From an uncultured Lachnospiraceae bacterium (GTDB lineage Bacteria; Bacillota; Clostridia; Lachnospirales; Lachnospiraceae), in contig CAJUMJ010000004.1 in the NCBI GenBank assembly GCA_910587095.1, positions 1 to 64,000 of the forward strand: a DNA stretch of 64,000 nucleotides. The letters run 5' to 3'. Below, one piece after another: positions 42,385 through 50,850 of the stretch (position 1 is its first letter; every line of letters starts with the position of its first letter). Below the pieces are notes generated by a model. It was not told the origin of the DNA. It saw only the letters and a list, made by a program, of their open reading frames with translations, and made no database searches. The translations under genes and the position numbers were made by a program.

Positions 42385-44472
42385 TTATCTTACTTCCAGC
42401 TTCTCCTTCGGCATATCCTTCACAAAACCGCAAGTTTCATCGGCGCATACCAGCTTATTTCCCTTCTGCAGCATGACAAGACTGCCACAGCGGTCACAGG
42501 ACACATCCACCGGCTTTTGCCACACCATGAAATCACAGTCAGGGTTGTCGATGCATCCGTAATACTTACGCCCCTTCTTTGTTTTTTTCAGCACGATATC
42601 CTTGCCGCACTTAGGGCAGGCCACCCCGATTTTTTCAAAGTAGGGCTTTGTATTTCTGCAGTCGGGGAAGCCGGGACAGGCCAGAAATCTGCCGTGAGGA
42701 CCGTACTTGATCACCATCTGCCTGCCGCACAGATCACAGAACTCGTCGGAGAGCTCATCCGCGATCTCCACCTCCTCAAGCTCCTTCTCCGCTTTCTCCA
42801 CAGCCTCCTCCAAGTCGGGATAGAAGTTTTTCACCACCGTTTTCCACTTCACATTGCCCTCCTCCACGCCGTCGAGAAGAGCTTCCATCGTGGCCGTGAA
42901 ATTCACATCCACAATGGAGGGGAAAGCCTCCTTCATCATGCTGTTGACCACCTCTCCCAGCTCGGTTACATAAAGATTTTTATTCTCTTTTACGATATAC
43001 CGTCTGGCAAGTATCGTTGTGATGGTGGGCGCATAGGTGCTCGGCCGCCCGATTCCCAACTCCTCCATGGCGCGCACCAGAGACGCCTCCGTATAATGCG
43101 GGGCAGGCTGCGTGAAATGCTGCTTCTCCTCCAGGGACGCGAGGGAGAGCTCCGCCTCCGGCATAATCCCCTTAATCAGCGTGTTGCCTTCCTCCTTGTC
43201 TTCCTCCTGGGTGTAGACACTCATAAAGCCGTCGAAAACAAGCTTGGACGCAGCCACGGTAAAGCGGTGCTCCCCTGCATCGATTTTCACCGAGGTAGTC
43301 TCATACCGCGCCTCCGTCATGCGGCTGGCCGCAAAGCGCTTCCAGATAAGCTGATAGAGCCGGAACTGATCTCTCGACAGAGATTCCTTCAGCTCGATGG
43401 GAAGCCGCCCAATATCCGTAGGGCGGATTGCCTCGTGAGCATCCTGGATTTTTTTGTCGGCCTTTTTCTCCTGTTCCGCGCCGGCAGCGTAGGCCTCCCC
43501 ATACTTTTCCGTAATGTAGGTTCTGGCCGCCGTCTCCGCCTCCTCCGATATCCTGGTGGAATCCGTACGCAGATAGGTGATGATACCCGTTGTGCCGTTG
43601 CCTTTGATTTCCACGCCCTCATAGAGCTGCTGGGCCAGACGCATCGTCTTTTGTGTGGAGAAATTCAATACCTTGCTGGCCTCCTGCTGCAAGGTTGAGG
43701 TGGTGAAGGGCAAAGGCGCTTTCTTCACACGCTCGCCGGTCTTTACGGCGCTCACCTTGTATGTCGCGCCGAAAAGCTCCCCTTTGATCCGCTCGAGCTC
43801 CTCTTTCGAAGCGATCGTATGTTTTTCCTTTGTCGTGCCGTAATATTTCGCGGTCAGGAGGTTCTTTTCCCCCTCCACCCTAAGCTGCGCGTCCAAAGTC
43901 CAATACTCTTCGGGAATGAAAGCGCTTATCTCCTCCTCCCTGTCGCAGATAATCCGAAGAGCCACCGACTGCACGCGGCCCGCGCTCAGGCCCCTCTTAA
44001 CCTTCGCCCACAGCACGGGAGAGATCTTATAGCCCACCATGCGGTCCAGACATCTTCTGGCCTGCTGGGTGTCCACCAAATCCATGTTAATTTCTCTGGC
44101 ATTTCTCAAGGATTCCTTCACCGCGGTCTTTGTAATTTCATTGAAAGTGATCCGGTATACTTTTTTATTTTCAAGCTTCAGCGCAAAAAGCAAATGCCAC
44201 GAAATAGCCTCCCCCTCGCGGTCCGGGTCGGTTGCGAGGTAGACCTTCTCGGCCTTCTTCACCTCTTTGCGAAGATTTGCAAGGATTTCTCCCTTTCCCC
44301 GGATAGTGATATACTTCGGTTCGAAGTCGTTTTCCACGTCGATGCCAAGGACGCTTCTCGGAAGATCCCTCACATGTCCCTGGCTGGCCGCCACCTCGTA
44401 GTTTGCGCCCAAAAATTTTTTGATTGTCTTCACCTTTGCAGGCGACTCCACAATTACCAAATATTTAGCCAT
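42385..44472 (-). CDS. topA: DNA topoisomerase I
   Basis: Relaxes negative supercoils. 695 residues: TOPRIM domain at the start (YLVIVESPAKVKTIKKFLG, TDPDREGEAISWHL), catalytic Tyr in GIITYLRTDST near 305, and three C-terminal four-Cys zinc modules (CDLCGRQM, CPKCGKDI, CDRCGSLV). Ribosome site GAAGGGG. Neighbours dprA and codY match the B. subtilis order (xerC, hslVU absent here). Confidence 0.97.
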   Translation of the reverse strand: MAKYLVIVESPAKVKTIKKFLGANYEVAASQGHVRDLPRSVLGIDVENDFEPKYITIRGKGEILANLRKEVKKAEKVYLATDPDREGEAISWHLLFALKLENKKVYRITFNEITKTAVKESLRNAREINMDLVDTQQARRCLDRMVGYKISPVLWAKVKRGLSAGRVQSVALRIICDREEEISAFIPEEYWTLDAQLRVEGEKNLLTAKYYGTTKEKHTIASKEELERIKGELFGATYKVSAVKTGERVKKAPLPFTTSTLQQEASKVLNFSTQKTMRLAQQLYEGVEIKGNGTTGIITYLRTDSTRISEEAETAARTYITEKYGEAYAAGAEQEKKADKKIQDAHEAIRPTDIGRLPIELKESLSRDQFRLYQLIWKRFAASRMTEARYETTSVKIDAGEHRFTVAASKLVFDGFMSVYTQEEDKEEGNTLIKGIMPEAELSLASLEEKQHFTQPAPHYTEASLVRAMEELGIGRPSTYAPTITTILARRYIVKENKNLYVTELGEVVNSMMKEAFPSIVDVNFTATMEALLDGVEEGNVKWKTVVKNFYPDLEEAVEKAEKELEEVEIADELSDEFCDLCGRQMVIKYGPHGRFLACPGFPDCRNTKPYFEKIGVACPKCGKDIVLKKTKKGRKYYGCIDNPDCDFMVWQKPVDVSCDRCGSLVMLQKGNKLVCADETCGFVKDMPKEKLEVR

Positions 44473-44515
44473 AGCAATACCCCTTCACAAATTGCTGAAT
44501 ATTTCAACGAGCAAC

Positions 44516-44544
44516 ACTATACACCAAAATTTCCGGGCTGGCAA
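44516..44544 (-). promoter_or_regulatory. Sigma-A promoter of topA
   Basis: Minus strand TTGCCA (44539-44544), 17 bases, TATAGT (44516-44521), ending 43 bases before the topA ATG. It lies in the 94-base gap after dprA. Confidence 0.72.
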
Positions 44545-44566
44545 GAATAAAATTTTGTCTTTTTCT

Positions 44567-45691
44567 TCATGTTTTTATGATTTTCACGAAATAGTTTCCC
44601 GCCACCTGCCCCGCATGGCCGTCCGCGCACAGTTCCAAAACTTCTTTAAATAGAAGAGGAAGCGCAATCGCTTTTTGATACTTTTCCTCATATCTGCGCT
44701 GTAGTTCCTGAATCGGCAGGGGTGTAAAATCAAGAAGGGAAAAAAGCTCCCCTCGTATCCCTTCCAAAAAGATAAGCTCTGTCTGCACACATTTCTCCCT
44801 GCCCTGATATTCTCCCAAAAACTCCTCCAAAAATTCCTCCGGCGAAGCCAAAAGCCCGGCTCCCTGCCTGATCAGGCGGTTACATCCGCAGCTTAACGGA
44901 TCGGTGACCCGCCCGGGCAGCGCATAGACCTCGCGTCCCTGCTCCAACGCCATATCCACCGTGATAAGCGTGCCGCTCTTCACTCTTGCCTCAATCACCA
45001 GGACCGCGTCGCTAAGGCCGCTGATAATACGGTTCCTCGGGGGAAAAAACACGGCCCTTGGCGCTACCCCCGGCGGATATTCGGAGCAGACGCCCCCTCT
45101 TTCCAGAAGAGCCTCATAAAGTTCCCGGTTCTCCCTCGGATAACAGATATCAGCCCCGCATCCCAAAACACCCACGGAATAGCCTCCCTCCTTCATGGCA
45201 GATTCCTGACCAACACAGTCAATCCCTCTCGCCATGCCGCTCACAAGCTGCACGCCCGCCCTGGCAAGGGCCGTCCCAAACTGCGCCGCCATATACCGGC
45301 CGTATGCCGTGCACTCTCTCGCCCCGACAAGCGCAACCGCCTTTTTCCCTTCCGCCGGCAGACTGCCCGCGTAATACAGGACGTAGGGCTTATCCGAAAT
45401 CTTTAAAAGCCTTTTGGGATAAGCCTCCTCCTTTTGCGTAACGAGACGGATTCCCCTTTTCACCATACGCTCGTAGCTCTCCGCCACGTCGTAGCCCTTG
45501 GTAAACTGTTCCATCCGCGCCGCTTTCTCCTTACACCGCCCCGACAGCTTCCCTGAAAGCCCGCCGCGAACAGTCAGCCGGTAAAGCTCCCGCGGCGTCC
45601 CAAAAGCCTCCAAAGATCGCAAAAAGCTCCTGTTTCCCGTCCCCGCCGCCTGACATAACCAGTGTATGTAAGCCTTCTCCTCTTCATTCAT
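44567..45691 (-). CDS. dprA: DNA processing protein DprA
   Basis: Loads RecA on incoming single-stranded DNA in transformation. 374 residues from the ATG at 45691 (GAGGAGGG upstream). Helical N-terminus, then the extended Rossmann domain with AVALVGARECTAYGRYMA, LVSGMARGIDCVGQESA, GCGADICYPREN, FPPRNRIISGLSDAVLVIEA and SGTLITVDMALEQGREVYAL; a small winged-helix end follows. Neighbour comM is also a competence gene, so natural uptake is possible if com genes exist elsewhere. Confidence 0.95.
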   Translation of the reverse strand: MNEEEKAYIHWLCQAAGTGNRSFLRSLEAFGTPRELYRLTVRGGLSGKLSGRCKEKAARMEQFTKGYDVAESYERMVKRGIRLVTQKEEAYPKRLLKISDKPYVLYYAGSLPAEGKKAVALVGARECTAYGRYMAAQFGTALARAGVQLVSGMARGIDCVGQESAMKEGGYSVGVLGCGADICYPRENRELYEALLERGGVCSEYPPGVAPRAVFFPPRNRIISGLSDAVLVIEARVKSGTLITVDMALEQGREVYALPGRVTDPLSCGCNRLIRQGAGLLASPEEFLEEFLGEYQGREKCVQTELIFLEGIRGELFSLLDFTPLPIQELQRRYEEKYQKAIALPLLFKEVLELCADGHAGQVAGNYFVKIIKT

Positions 45692-45721
45692 GTACCCTCC
45701 TCGCTTCCACATTGTGGAATT

Positions 45722-47257
45722 TCAAACCCAATATTTCCGGTCCGACTGTCTGTAGCAGATCGCCTCGGCCAGATGTATCTCCTCAATCCGTTCGCTGCCC
45801 TCCAGATCCGCTATGGTTCTGGCCACCTTTAAAATGCGGTGATAGGCTCTCGCCGTTAGCTGCATACAGGAAAACATTCGCTCCATATAGCGAAGCTGTT
45901 CGCCGCCCAGCGCACAGAACCGTTCCACCTCTCCCACGCCCATGTCCGCGTTAAAATGAAGTCCCGTCCCGGCGAATCGCCGCTCCTGTCTCTTTCTGGC
46001 CGCCATGACACGTCCTCTTATACGGCTGCTGCTCTCCTCCTGCCTTAGCGCCGTGATATCCGAGAACGCCACGGGCAGGGCTTCCACGCATATATCCATG
46101 CGGTCGAGAACCGGCCCCGATACCCTGTTTAAATACCGCTTGACCTCATAGGGCGTGCATCTGCATCTCTCCCTGTCCGGATAATACCCGCAGGGACATG
46201 GATTCATGGCTCCCACCAGCATAAAATCCGCCGGATAGACATAACTTCCGCTGCTCCTTGCAATCTGTACCTGCCTGTCCTCAAGGGGCTGTCTTAAAAT
46301 ATCGAGCGTCTCCCTTTTAAACTCCGGCAGTTCGTCCAGAAAGAGTACACCTCTGTGAGCCAGGCTGATCACCCCTGGCATGGGAATCCGCCCGCCTCCG
46401 GCCATCGCCCTGTCAGTAACGGTGTGGTGCGGATGCAAAAAGGGCCTTGTTCGCTTTAGCGGCTCTCCCGGCTGCAGTCGGCCGCATATGCTGTAAATCG
46501 TGGATACCTCCAGACTCTCCTCCCTGGAGAGAGGCGGCAGGATCGACGGAATACGCCTGGCCAGCATGGTCTTTCCCGAACCCGGCGCACCGATGACAAG
46601 CAGATTGTGAAAGCCCGCGGCCGCCACCTCCGCCGCCCGCTTCAATCCCTGCTGCCCGTTTATATCCGCAAAATCCGGCCCCTCCTCCCCGCACTCCTCC
46701 CCGGTGCAGACGCCCGCCGGAAGGCTTTTGGCGGGAGGTATCTGCTTTTCGCCTGAAAGATATGCCACGGCCTCGCTCACATCCCCCGCGCCGACACTCA
46801 AAAGCTCTTCAATTAAAGCCCCCTCCCCGGCGTTTTGGGCCGGCAGAAGGCATCTTTTAATCCCTCTCGCAGCCGCTTCCCTCACAATAGGCAAAACACC
46901 TCTCACGGGCTTGAGCTCGCCGGATAATCCAAGCTCCCCCAAAAGCAGCATATCCCGCACCATTTCCTGCTTAAGCTTTCCCAGGGAAATCAGAATTCCC
47001 ACCGCCACAGGCAGGTCGAACATGGTGCCGTTTTTGGGCAGATCCGCCGGTGAAAGATTGATGTTGATGCACATGGGCGGCAGCCTGACTCCCACGTTTT
47101 TCAAAGCCACCTTCACCCGCTCCCTCGCCTCCCGCACTTCGGATCCGGGCAAGCCGACGATCTGAAAGCAGGGCAATCCCTGGGAAACATCCACCTCCAC
47201 CTGAATCAGATGACTGTGAACGCCGTAAACGGCCCCCGATGTAATTGTACTGAGCAA
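45722..47257 (-). CDS. comM: ComM/YifB family AAA+ ATPase (Mg-chelatase-like)
   Basis: Hexameric branch-migration helicase acting in recombination of transformed DNA. 511 residues from a TTG start with GGAGGG seven bases upstream. N-terminal Lon-like domain (VEVDVSQGLPCFQIVGLPGS), AAA+ core with Walker A VIGAPGSGKTMLARRI near 215, Walker B GVLFLDELPEF and ARSSGSYVYPADFMLVGAMN, and C-terminal helical lid (SCMQLTARAYHRILKVARTI). Cotranscribed with dprA (30-base gap). Confidence 0.95.
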   Translation of the reverse strand: MLSTITSGAVYGVHSHLIQVEVDVSQGLPCFQIVGLPGSEVREARERVKVALKNVGVRLPPMCININLSPADLPKNGTMFDLPVAVGILISLGKLKQEMVRDMLLLGELGLSGELKPVRGVLPIVREAAARGIKRCLLPAQNAGEGALIEELLSVGAGDVSEAVAYLSGEKQIPPAKSLPAGVCTGEECGEEGPDFADINGQQGLKRAAEVAAAGFHNLLVIGAPGSGKTMLARRIPSILPPLSREESLEVSTIYSICGRLQPGEPLKRTRPFLHPHHTVTDRAMAGGGRIPMPGVISLAHRGVLFLDELPEFKRETLDILRQPLEDRQVQIARSSGSYVYPADFMLVGAMNPCPCGYYPDRERCRCTPYEVKRYLNRVSGPVLDRMDICVEALPVAFSDITALRQEESSSRIRGRVMAARKRQERRFAGTGLHFNADMGVGEVERFCALGGEQLRYMERMFSCMQLTARAYHRILKVARTIADLEGSERIEEIHLAEAICYRQSDRKYWV

Positions 47258-47371
47258 AAAAATCCCTCCTCTTTAGTCACTTTTCAAAATACCCTGTCCC
47301 GTCTCTTTGAAATTCTGCGGCGAAATGCCTGAAAACAGAAAATAGAATACACAAAGATGTTATATATGTCT

Positions 47372-47400
47372 ATCATGCGCTCTGCGGCGGATTTTGTCAA
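47372..47400 (-). promoter_or_regulatory. Probable promoter of comM-dprA
   Basis: Minus strand TTGACA (47395-47400) is a perfect -35; CATGAT (47372-47377) 17 bases on is a fair -10. The leader to the comM start would be about 105 bases. It lies directly after a terminator-like hairpin. Confidence 0.5.
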
Positions 47401-47404
47401 CATG

Positions 47405-47436
47405 AAAATCGAAACGCCGGGCGCAAAGGCCCGGCG
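47405..47436 (-). terminator. Terminator-like hairpin after the HD-domain gene
   Basis: CGCCGGGC (47415-47422) pairs with GCCCGGCG (47429-47436) with a 6-base loop. The minus strand continues TTTCGATTTT, a broken T-run. It would stop transcripts coming from sigK and the HD-domain gene before the comM promoter. Confidence 0.6.
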
Positions 47437-47438
47437 CA

Positions 47439-47596
47439 GGTAACAGTTCAGCCATGCACTATTCCGCGAGTAAAATCGCTCTATATGCGATTTTGGGAGT
47501 TGTGCAAGCGCCAAAATGCGACTTTGGAGCATTTTGTGTGCATTGTGGTTACGAAGTAACCACGGTGACAGTGAAGCCGAAGGCTGAACTGTTACC
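47439..47596. repeat. Palindromic intergenic element (family 1, long copy)
   Basis: A perfect 15-bp inverted repeat, GGTAACAGTTCAGCC (47439-47453) with GGCTGAACTGTTACC (47582-47596), encloses three further hairpins: AAAATCGC/GCGATTTT (47472-47479/47487-47494), CAAAATGC/GCATTTTG (47512-47519 and about 47529-47536) and GTGGTTAC/GTAACCAC (47545-47552/47556-47563). No open frame explains it. It makes up most of the 349-base gap between comM and the HD-domain gene. Confidence 0.75.
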
Positions 47597-47606
47597 GGCG
47601 CAACCG

Positions 47607-48731
47607 TCATATAATCGGGATTTCCACGTACTCTTCCTCCTCGACCTGTATGCCGGACTTTTTCAGAAGATCCATGTCCATCACATGGCGGTTGTCCAGC
47701 GTCCTCATAATATCCTTAATCTCCAGCTCCTCCATATCCGGGTCCGCGAGATCTCTGACGCTGTTATCCCGAAACATCAGTATCCGAGGACGCAAAATGT
47801 CCTTTTCATTGGCGGCAAGGACAAGCGCTTTCTCGCCGGTATTCAGCTCCACGCTGACGCCAGGCACCAGAATATTGACGGACTTGATCAGGGCATCCAC
47901 CACCTTCTCGTGAAATACCTTCGGATGATTCAGAAGGTATTTGAGCGCCTCCACCTCGGAAGCCGGCTCCTCGTTAAATTTCATGGCCGTCATTCTGTCA
48001 TATGTCTCCGCCACCGCAAGCACTCTCGCGCCGTTGACCAGCCTGATGGAAGAGGTATCCTCCCCCGTCTTTATGCTTGAAAGAAGCTTCTGCGCCTGGG
48101 AGCAGATTCTTTTGATGTTTGGCTTCGACGAAAACGCTTCCTCCAGGAAAGCATGTCCGGCAATCTCTTTTGCTTCCGTCGTCAAATCGGCCAGAGAGCC
48201 ACCCGCCGCGATCTCCTCCTCAAAGCGCATAATCTTTCCGATGTCGTGGACAAGGGCAGCCTGCACCGTCTCCCTCTGCTCCTCCACCATCATATTCATA
48301 ACATTCGTTATCATAGCGCAGAGAATCGCCACGTTCAGAGAATGCTTGTATGTATAATCTTCTTTACTGCGCAGATTTTGTAAAAAATTGATCTTCGCGT
48401 CCAAATGTCCGTAGTTCCTTATGATCTCCGATGCGATCTGCCGCGTCTTTTGGGCGCGTCCCGTCTTAGCAATCGAGTCCAGCTCCTCTCTGATGGAAAA
48501 GACGCACATCGTCTGGAAACGCTCAAACTCTACATCCGCCCTCGTCATAGGGGGAACCGGCTCCGCCGGCTCCAGAATAAAAATGCCCAACAGTCCAAAA
48601 TTTCGAATACTGACGATGCCCTGCCCGGACAGCTTGGAATTTCTCTCGTAAAGCAAAACGCCGTTCTTATTGTATATAGGACGCGCCAGTCTCATTCCGG
48701 TTTTTAAATCTTCGCTCTTTACAAAACGCAT
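47607..48731 (-). CDS. HD-domain protein related to HD-GYP, catalytic motif degenerate
   Basis: 374 residues from the ATG at 48731 (GGGAGGGG upstream). An N-terminal segment typical of HD-GYP proteins (MRFVKSEDLKTGMRLARPIY) precedes an HD domain with YKHSLNVAILCAMI and the metal-binding pair in ALVHDIGKIMRFEEE. The later HHERxDGxGYP stretch expected before RVLAVAETYDRM is replaced by unrelated sequence, so c-di-GMP phosphodiesterase activity is doubtful. A 120-residue C-terminal extension is unassigned. It follows sigK by 24 bases and is probably cotranscribed with it. Confidence 0.75.
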   Translation of the reverse strand: MRFVKSEDLKTGMRLARPIYNKNGVLLYERNSKLSGQGIVSIRNFGLLGIFILEPAEPVPPMTRADVEFERFQTMCVFSIREELDSIAKTGRAQKTRQIASEIIRNYGHLDAKINFLQNLRSKEDYTYKHSLNVAILCAMITNVMNMMVEEQRETVQAALVHDIGKIMRFEEEIAAGGSLADLTTEAKEIAGHAFLEEAFSSKPNIKRICSQAQKLLSSIKTGEDTSSIRLVNGARVLAVAETYDRMTAMKFNEEPASEVEALKYLLNHPKVFHEKVVDALIKSVNILVPGVSVELNTGEKALVLAANEKDILRPRILMFRDNSVRDLADPDMEELEIKDIMRTLDNRHVMDMDLLKKSGIQVEEEEYVEIPII

Positions 48732-48755
48732 TGTCCTGTCCCCTCCCATCTATCC

Positions 48756-49400
48756 TCACGTCATGCCGAAAGCCTCGTATCCTTCCTTCAGCTTTTCCAG
48801 TGCCCGTTTCTCGATCCTTGATACGTAGCTCCTGGAAATACCAAGTCTGAGGCCGATTTCCCGCTGGGTGACCTCCCGTCCGCCCATAAGGCCATAGCGC
48901 AGTATAAGAATTTCCCTTTCCCTGTCCGAAAGCCTTTCGGCAATCAGACCTTTCAGTCTTTGCAGCTTATCCTCCGTCTCCATCCGGTCAACCACGTCCA
49001 CCTGATCCTGCTCGATGATATCAAGAAGGCTGATCTCATTGCCCTCTCTGTCTGTTCCGATGGGTTCATACAAGGATACCTCTCTGGAAGTCTTTTTCTT
49101 TGCCCTGAGCAGCATCAGGAGCTCGTTGTCTATACAGCGGGAGGCATAGGTGCTCAACTTCCCCTTTCCCGCGTCGAAAGAATCGATCGCTTTGATCAGG
49201 CCGATGGTGCCGATGGAAATCAGATCTTCCATGTCCTCGTCCACGTTCTGGTACTTCTTGGCAATGTGGGCCACAAGGCGCAGGTTACGCTCTACCAAAA
49301 TACCCTTGGCCTCCCCGCGCTCTCTTTCGCTGCCTGTCTTAAGCCGCCCAAGATAGGCTGCCTCATCCTTCGCAGAAAGTGGCTGGCTGAATGTCTTCAA
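48756..49400 (-). CDS. sigK: Late mother-cell sporulation sigma factor SigK
   Basis: Directs late mother-cell genes for coat and spore release. 214 residues from a TTG with GGAGG six bases upstream. Region 2 has RNLRLVAHIAKKYQNVDEDM and DLISIGTIGLIKAIDSF; YEPIGTDREGNEISLLD is the SigE/SigK signature; region 4 ends REIGLRLGISRSYVSRIEKR. The protein begins at FSQPLS, where mature B. subtilis SigK starts, so there is no pro-sequence to be cleaved, and the gene is not split by a skin element. SigE is the alternative assignment but SigE has a longer N-terminus. Confidence 0.85.
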   Translation of the reverse strand: MKTFSQPLSAKDEAAYLGRLKTGSERERGEAKGILVERNLRLVAHIAKKYQNVDEDMEDLISIGTIGLIKAIDSFDAGKGKLSTYASRCIDNELLMLLRAKKKTSREVSLYEPIGTDREGNEISLLDIIEQDQVDVVDRMETEDKLQRLKGLIAERLSDREREILILRYGLMGGREVTQREIGLRLGISRSYVSRIEKRALEKLKEGYEAFGMT

Positions 49401-49426
49401 AAGAAGCCTCCAAAGTCCATTTACTC

Positions 49427-49455
49427 TATTCTATGACCCGGTGGCTTTCCAAGTG
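49427..49455 (-). promoter_or_regulatory. Candidate SigK/SigE-type promoter of sigK
   Basis: Minus strand CATAGAATA (49427-49435) fits the SigK -10 CATANNNTA and nearly fits the SigE -10 CATACAAT. Sixteen bases upstream is CACT (49452-49455), a partial fit to the SigK -35. The start codon lies 26 bases below the -10. Confidence 0.5.
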
Positions 49456-49523
49456 CCTTTCCATCTGTCCCAATTCAAATAACCAGCCTGTTTCCCTTGT
49501 GCGGTTACACTGCTATCCGGCTC

Positions 49524-49572
49524 GCAAATACGCGCCTTCGGCGCTCCCCGTCCGATCTCATCGGACATTTGC
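49524..49572. repeat. Three-way-junction repeat (family 2, copy A)
   Basis: Outer arms GCAAAT (49524-49529) and ATTTGC (49567-49572) enclose two hairpins: GCGCC-TTC-GGCGC (49532-49544) and TCCGAT-CTC-ATCGGA (49551-49565). The same plan occurs at 55102-55149 with a compensating base change in the outer helix. It lies between hemW and sigK. The rest of the 49401-49663 gap shows only the promoter candidate. Confidence 0.6.
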
Positions 49573-49663
49573 CCGTCCGTTTGCTTCCTCTTTATAGCCT
49601 ACATACATTATACATGTCCGGCAGTAGAAATACAATACTGTTCCAGCGGACAATCCTCACTCC

Positions 49664-50848
49664 TCACAGCAGAAACTCCGCAAAAACCATATTGCTCAAG
49701 TCGATTCCCCGAGGGGTCAGGCGAAGCTGCGTCCCGTCCCGCTTTATAAGGCCGGCCTCCAATAAGCCGGCAAGAGACTTTCCGTAAACCTCCTGCGTCG
49801 ATATTAAAAACAATCGCTCAAACTCGCGCGTATCCACGCCCTCCATCAGCCTGAGCCCCAAAAACATAAATTCCTCCATCTGCTCTTTGCACGAAAGCTC
49901 CTGCACCTCCATAAGCCCCGCGCTTCGCAGCGCGTCCGCAAAAGCTCTGCCCCCGGGCGCACATGCCGCCGCGCCCTCTAAGCGCGCCACGCAGCCGGCA
50001 TATGCCCGCCCGTTCTCCTGGTTTTTCCAGCGGATATTGTTTACCATCGAGGAAGCGCCAAGGCCAAGGCCAAGATAGTCCCCTCGCTGCCAGTAGACCC
50101 TGTTGTGACGGCACTCCCGCCCCTTTCTCGCATAATTGGAAATCTCGTAGCGGTGAAAGCCGGCCTCCCGCAGATACTCCCCCGTCAGCCGGTACATCTC
50201 CCGATCCGCCTCCTCGTCGGGAAAGCAATAGTTTTTCTGGTTTACATAAAGTTCCGTTCCTTCCTCCAGGATCAGGCTGTATGCGGAGATATGCTCCGGC
50301 TCGAGGGCGATCACCTTTTTCAGTGTCTCCACATAGGAATCCACGCTCTGCCCCGGCAATCCTGACATCAGGTCGATATTGATGTTGCGAATCCCCGCCT
50401 CTCTGGCCAGCCTGTAAGTCTCCAAAAAGCAGCGGTAATCGTGAATCCGCCCGATGCGCGAAAGCTCCCCGTCATCCGTTGACTGCAACCCAATGCTGAG
50501 GCGATTAATACCATAGGTTATGTAATCTTCAAATTTCTCCGCCGTCACCGTGCCCGGATTGCATTCTACAGTAATCTCCGCATCCTCCGCCAGAAAAAAG
50601 CTGTTTCTGATTTGTTCCAGAATCCTCCCTGTCTCCCGTGCCGGCAGAATGGAGGGCGTACCCCCGCCCATAAAGATGGAGATCACTCTGTGATCCCCAT
50701 AAAATATCGCATGTCTTTTTATTTCCCGAAGCAGAAGGTTTACATAACTTTCCATTTCCTTCCCCGACGCAGGTGCGGAAAGAAAATCACAGTAGAGGCA
50801 CTTTCTGACGCAGAACGGAATATGGATATAGATACTCAAATTTTTCAT
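49664..50848 (-). CDS. hemW: Radical SAM heme chaperone HemW (HemN-like)
   Basis: 394 residues. N-terminal SIYIHIPFCVRKCLYCDFLS carries the C-x3-C-x2-C cluster motif; MGGGTPS and INRLSIGLQSTDDGELSRIG are typical of HemW rather than true HemN. HemW binds heme and an Fe-S cluster and delivers heme to proteins; oxidative decarboxylation of coproporphyrinogen is not expected. It follows lepA with a two-base gap, the order seen in B. subtilis. Confidence 0.92.
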   Translation of the reverse strand: MKNLSIYIHIPFCVRKCLYCDFLSAPASGKEMESYVNLLLREIKRHAIFYGDHRVISIFMGGGTPSILPARETGRILEQIRNSFFLAEDAEITVECNPGTVTAEKFEDYITYGINRLSIGLQSTDDGELSRIGRIHDYRCFLETYRLAREAGIRNINIDLMSGLPGQSVDSYVETLKKVIALEPEHISAYSLILEEGTELYVNQKNYCFPDEEADREMYRLTGEYLREAGFHRYEISNYARKGRECRHNRVYWQRGDYLGLGLGASSMVNNIRWKNQENGRAYAGCVARLEGAAACAPGGRAFADALRSAGLMEVQELSCKEQMEEFMFLGLRLMEGVDTREFERLFLISTQEVYGKSLAGLLEAGLIKRDGTQLRLTPRGIDLSNMVFAEFLL

Positions 50849-50850
50849 AA

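Noticed and set aside
42316..43698. 460-codon plus-strand open frame opposite topA
   Set aside because: topA is complete with all motifs; the opposite frame is a GC-bias shadow.
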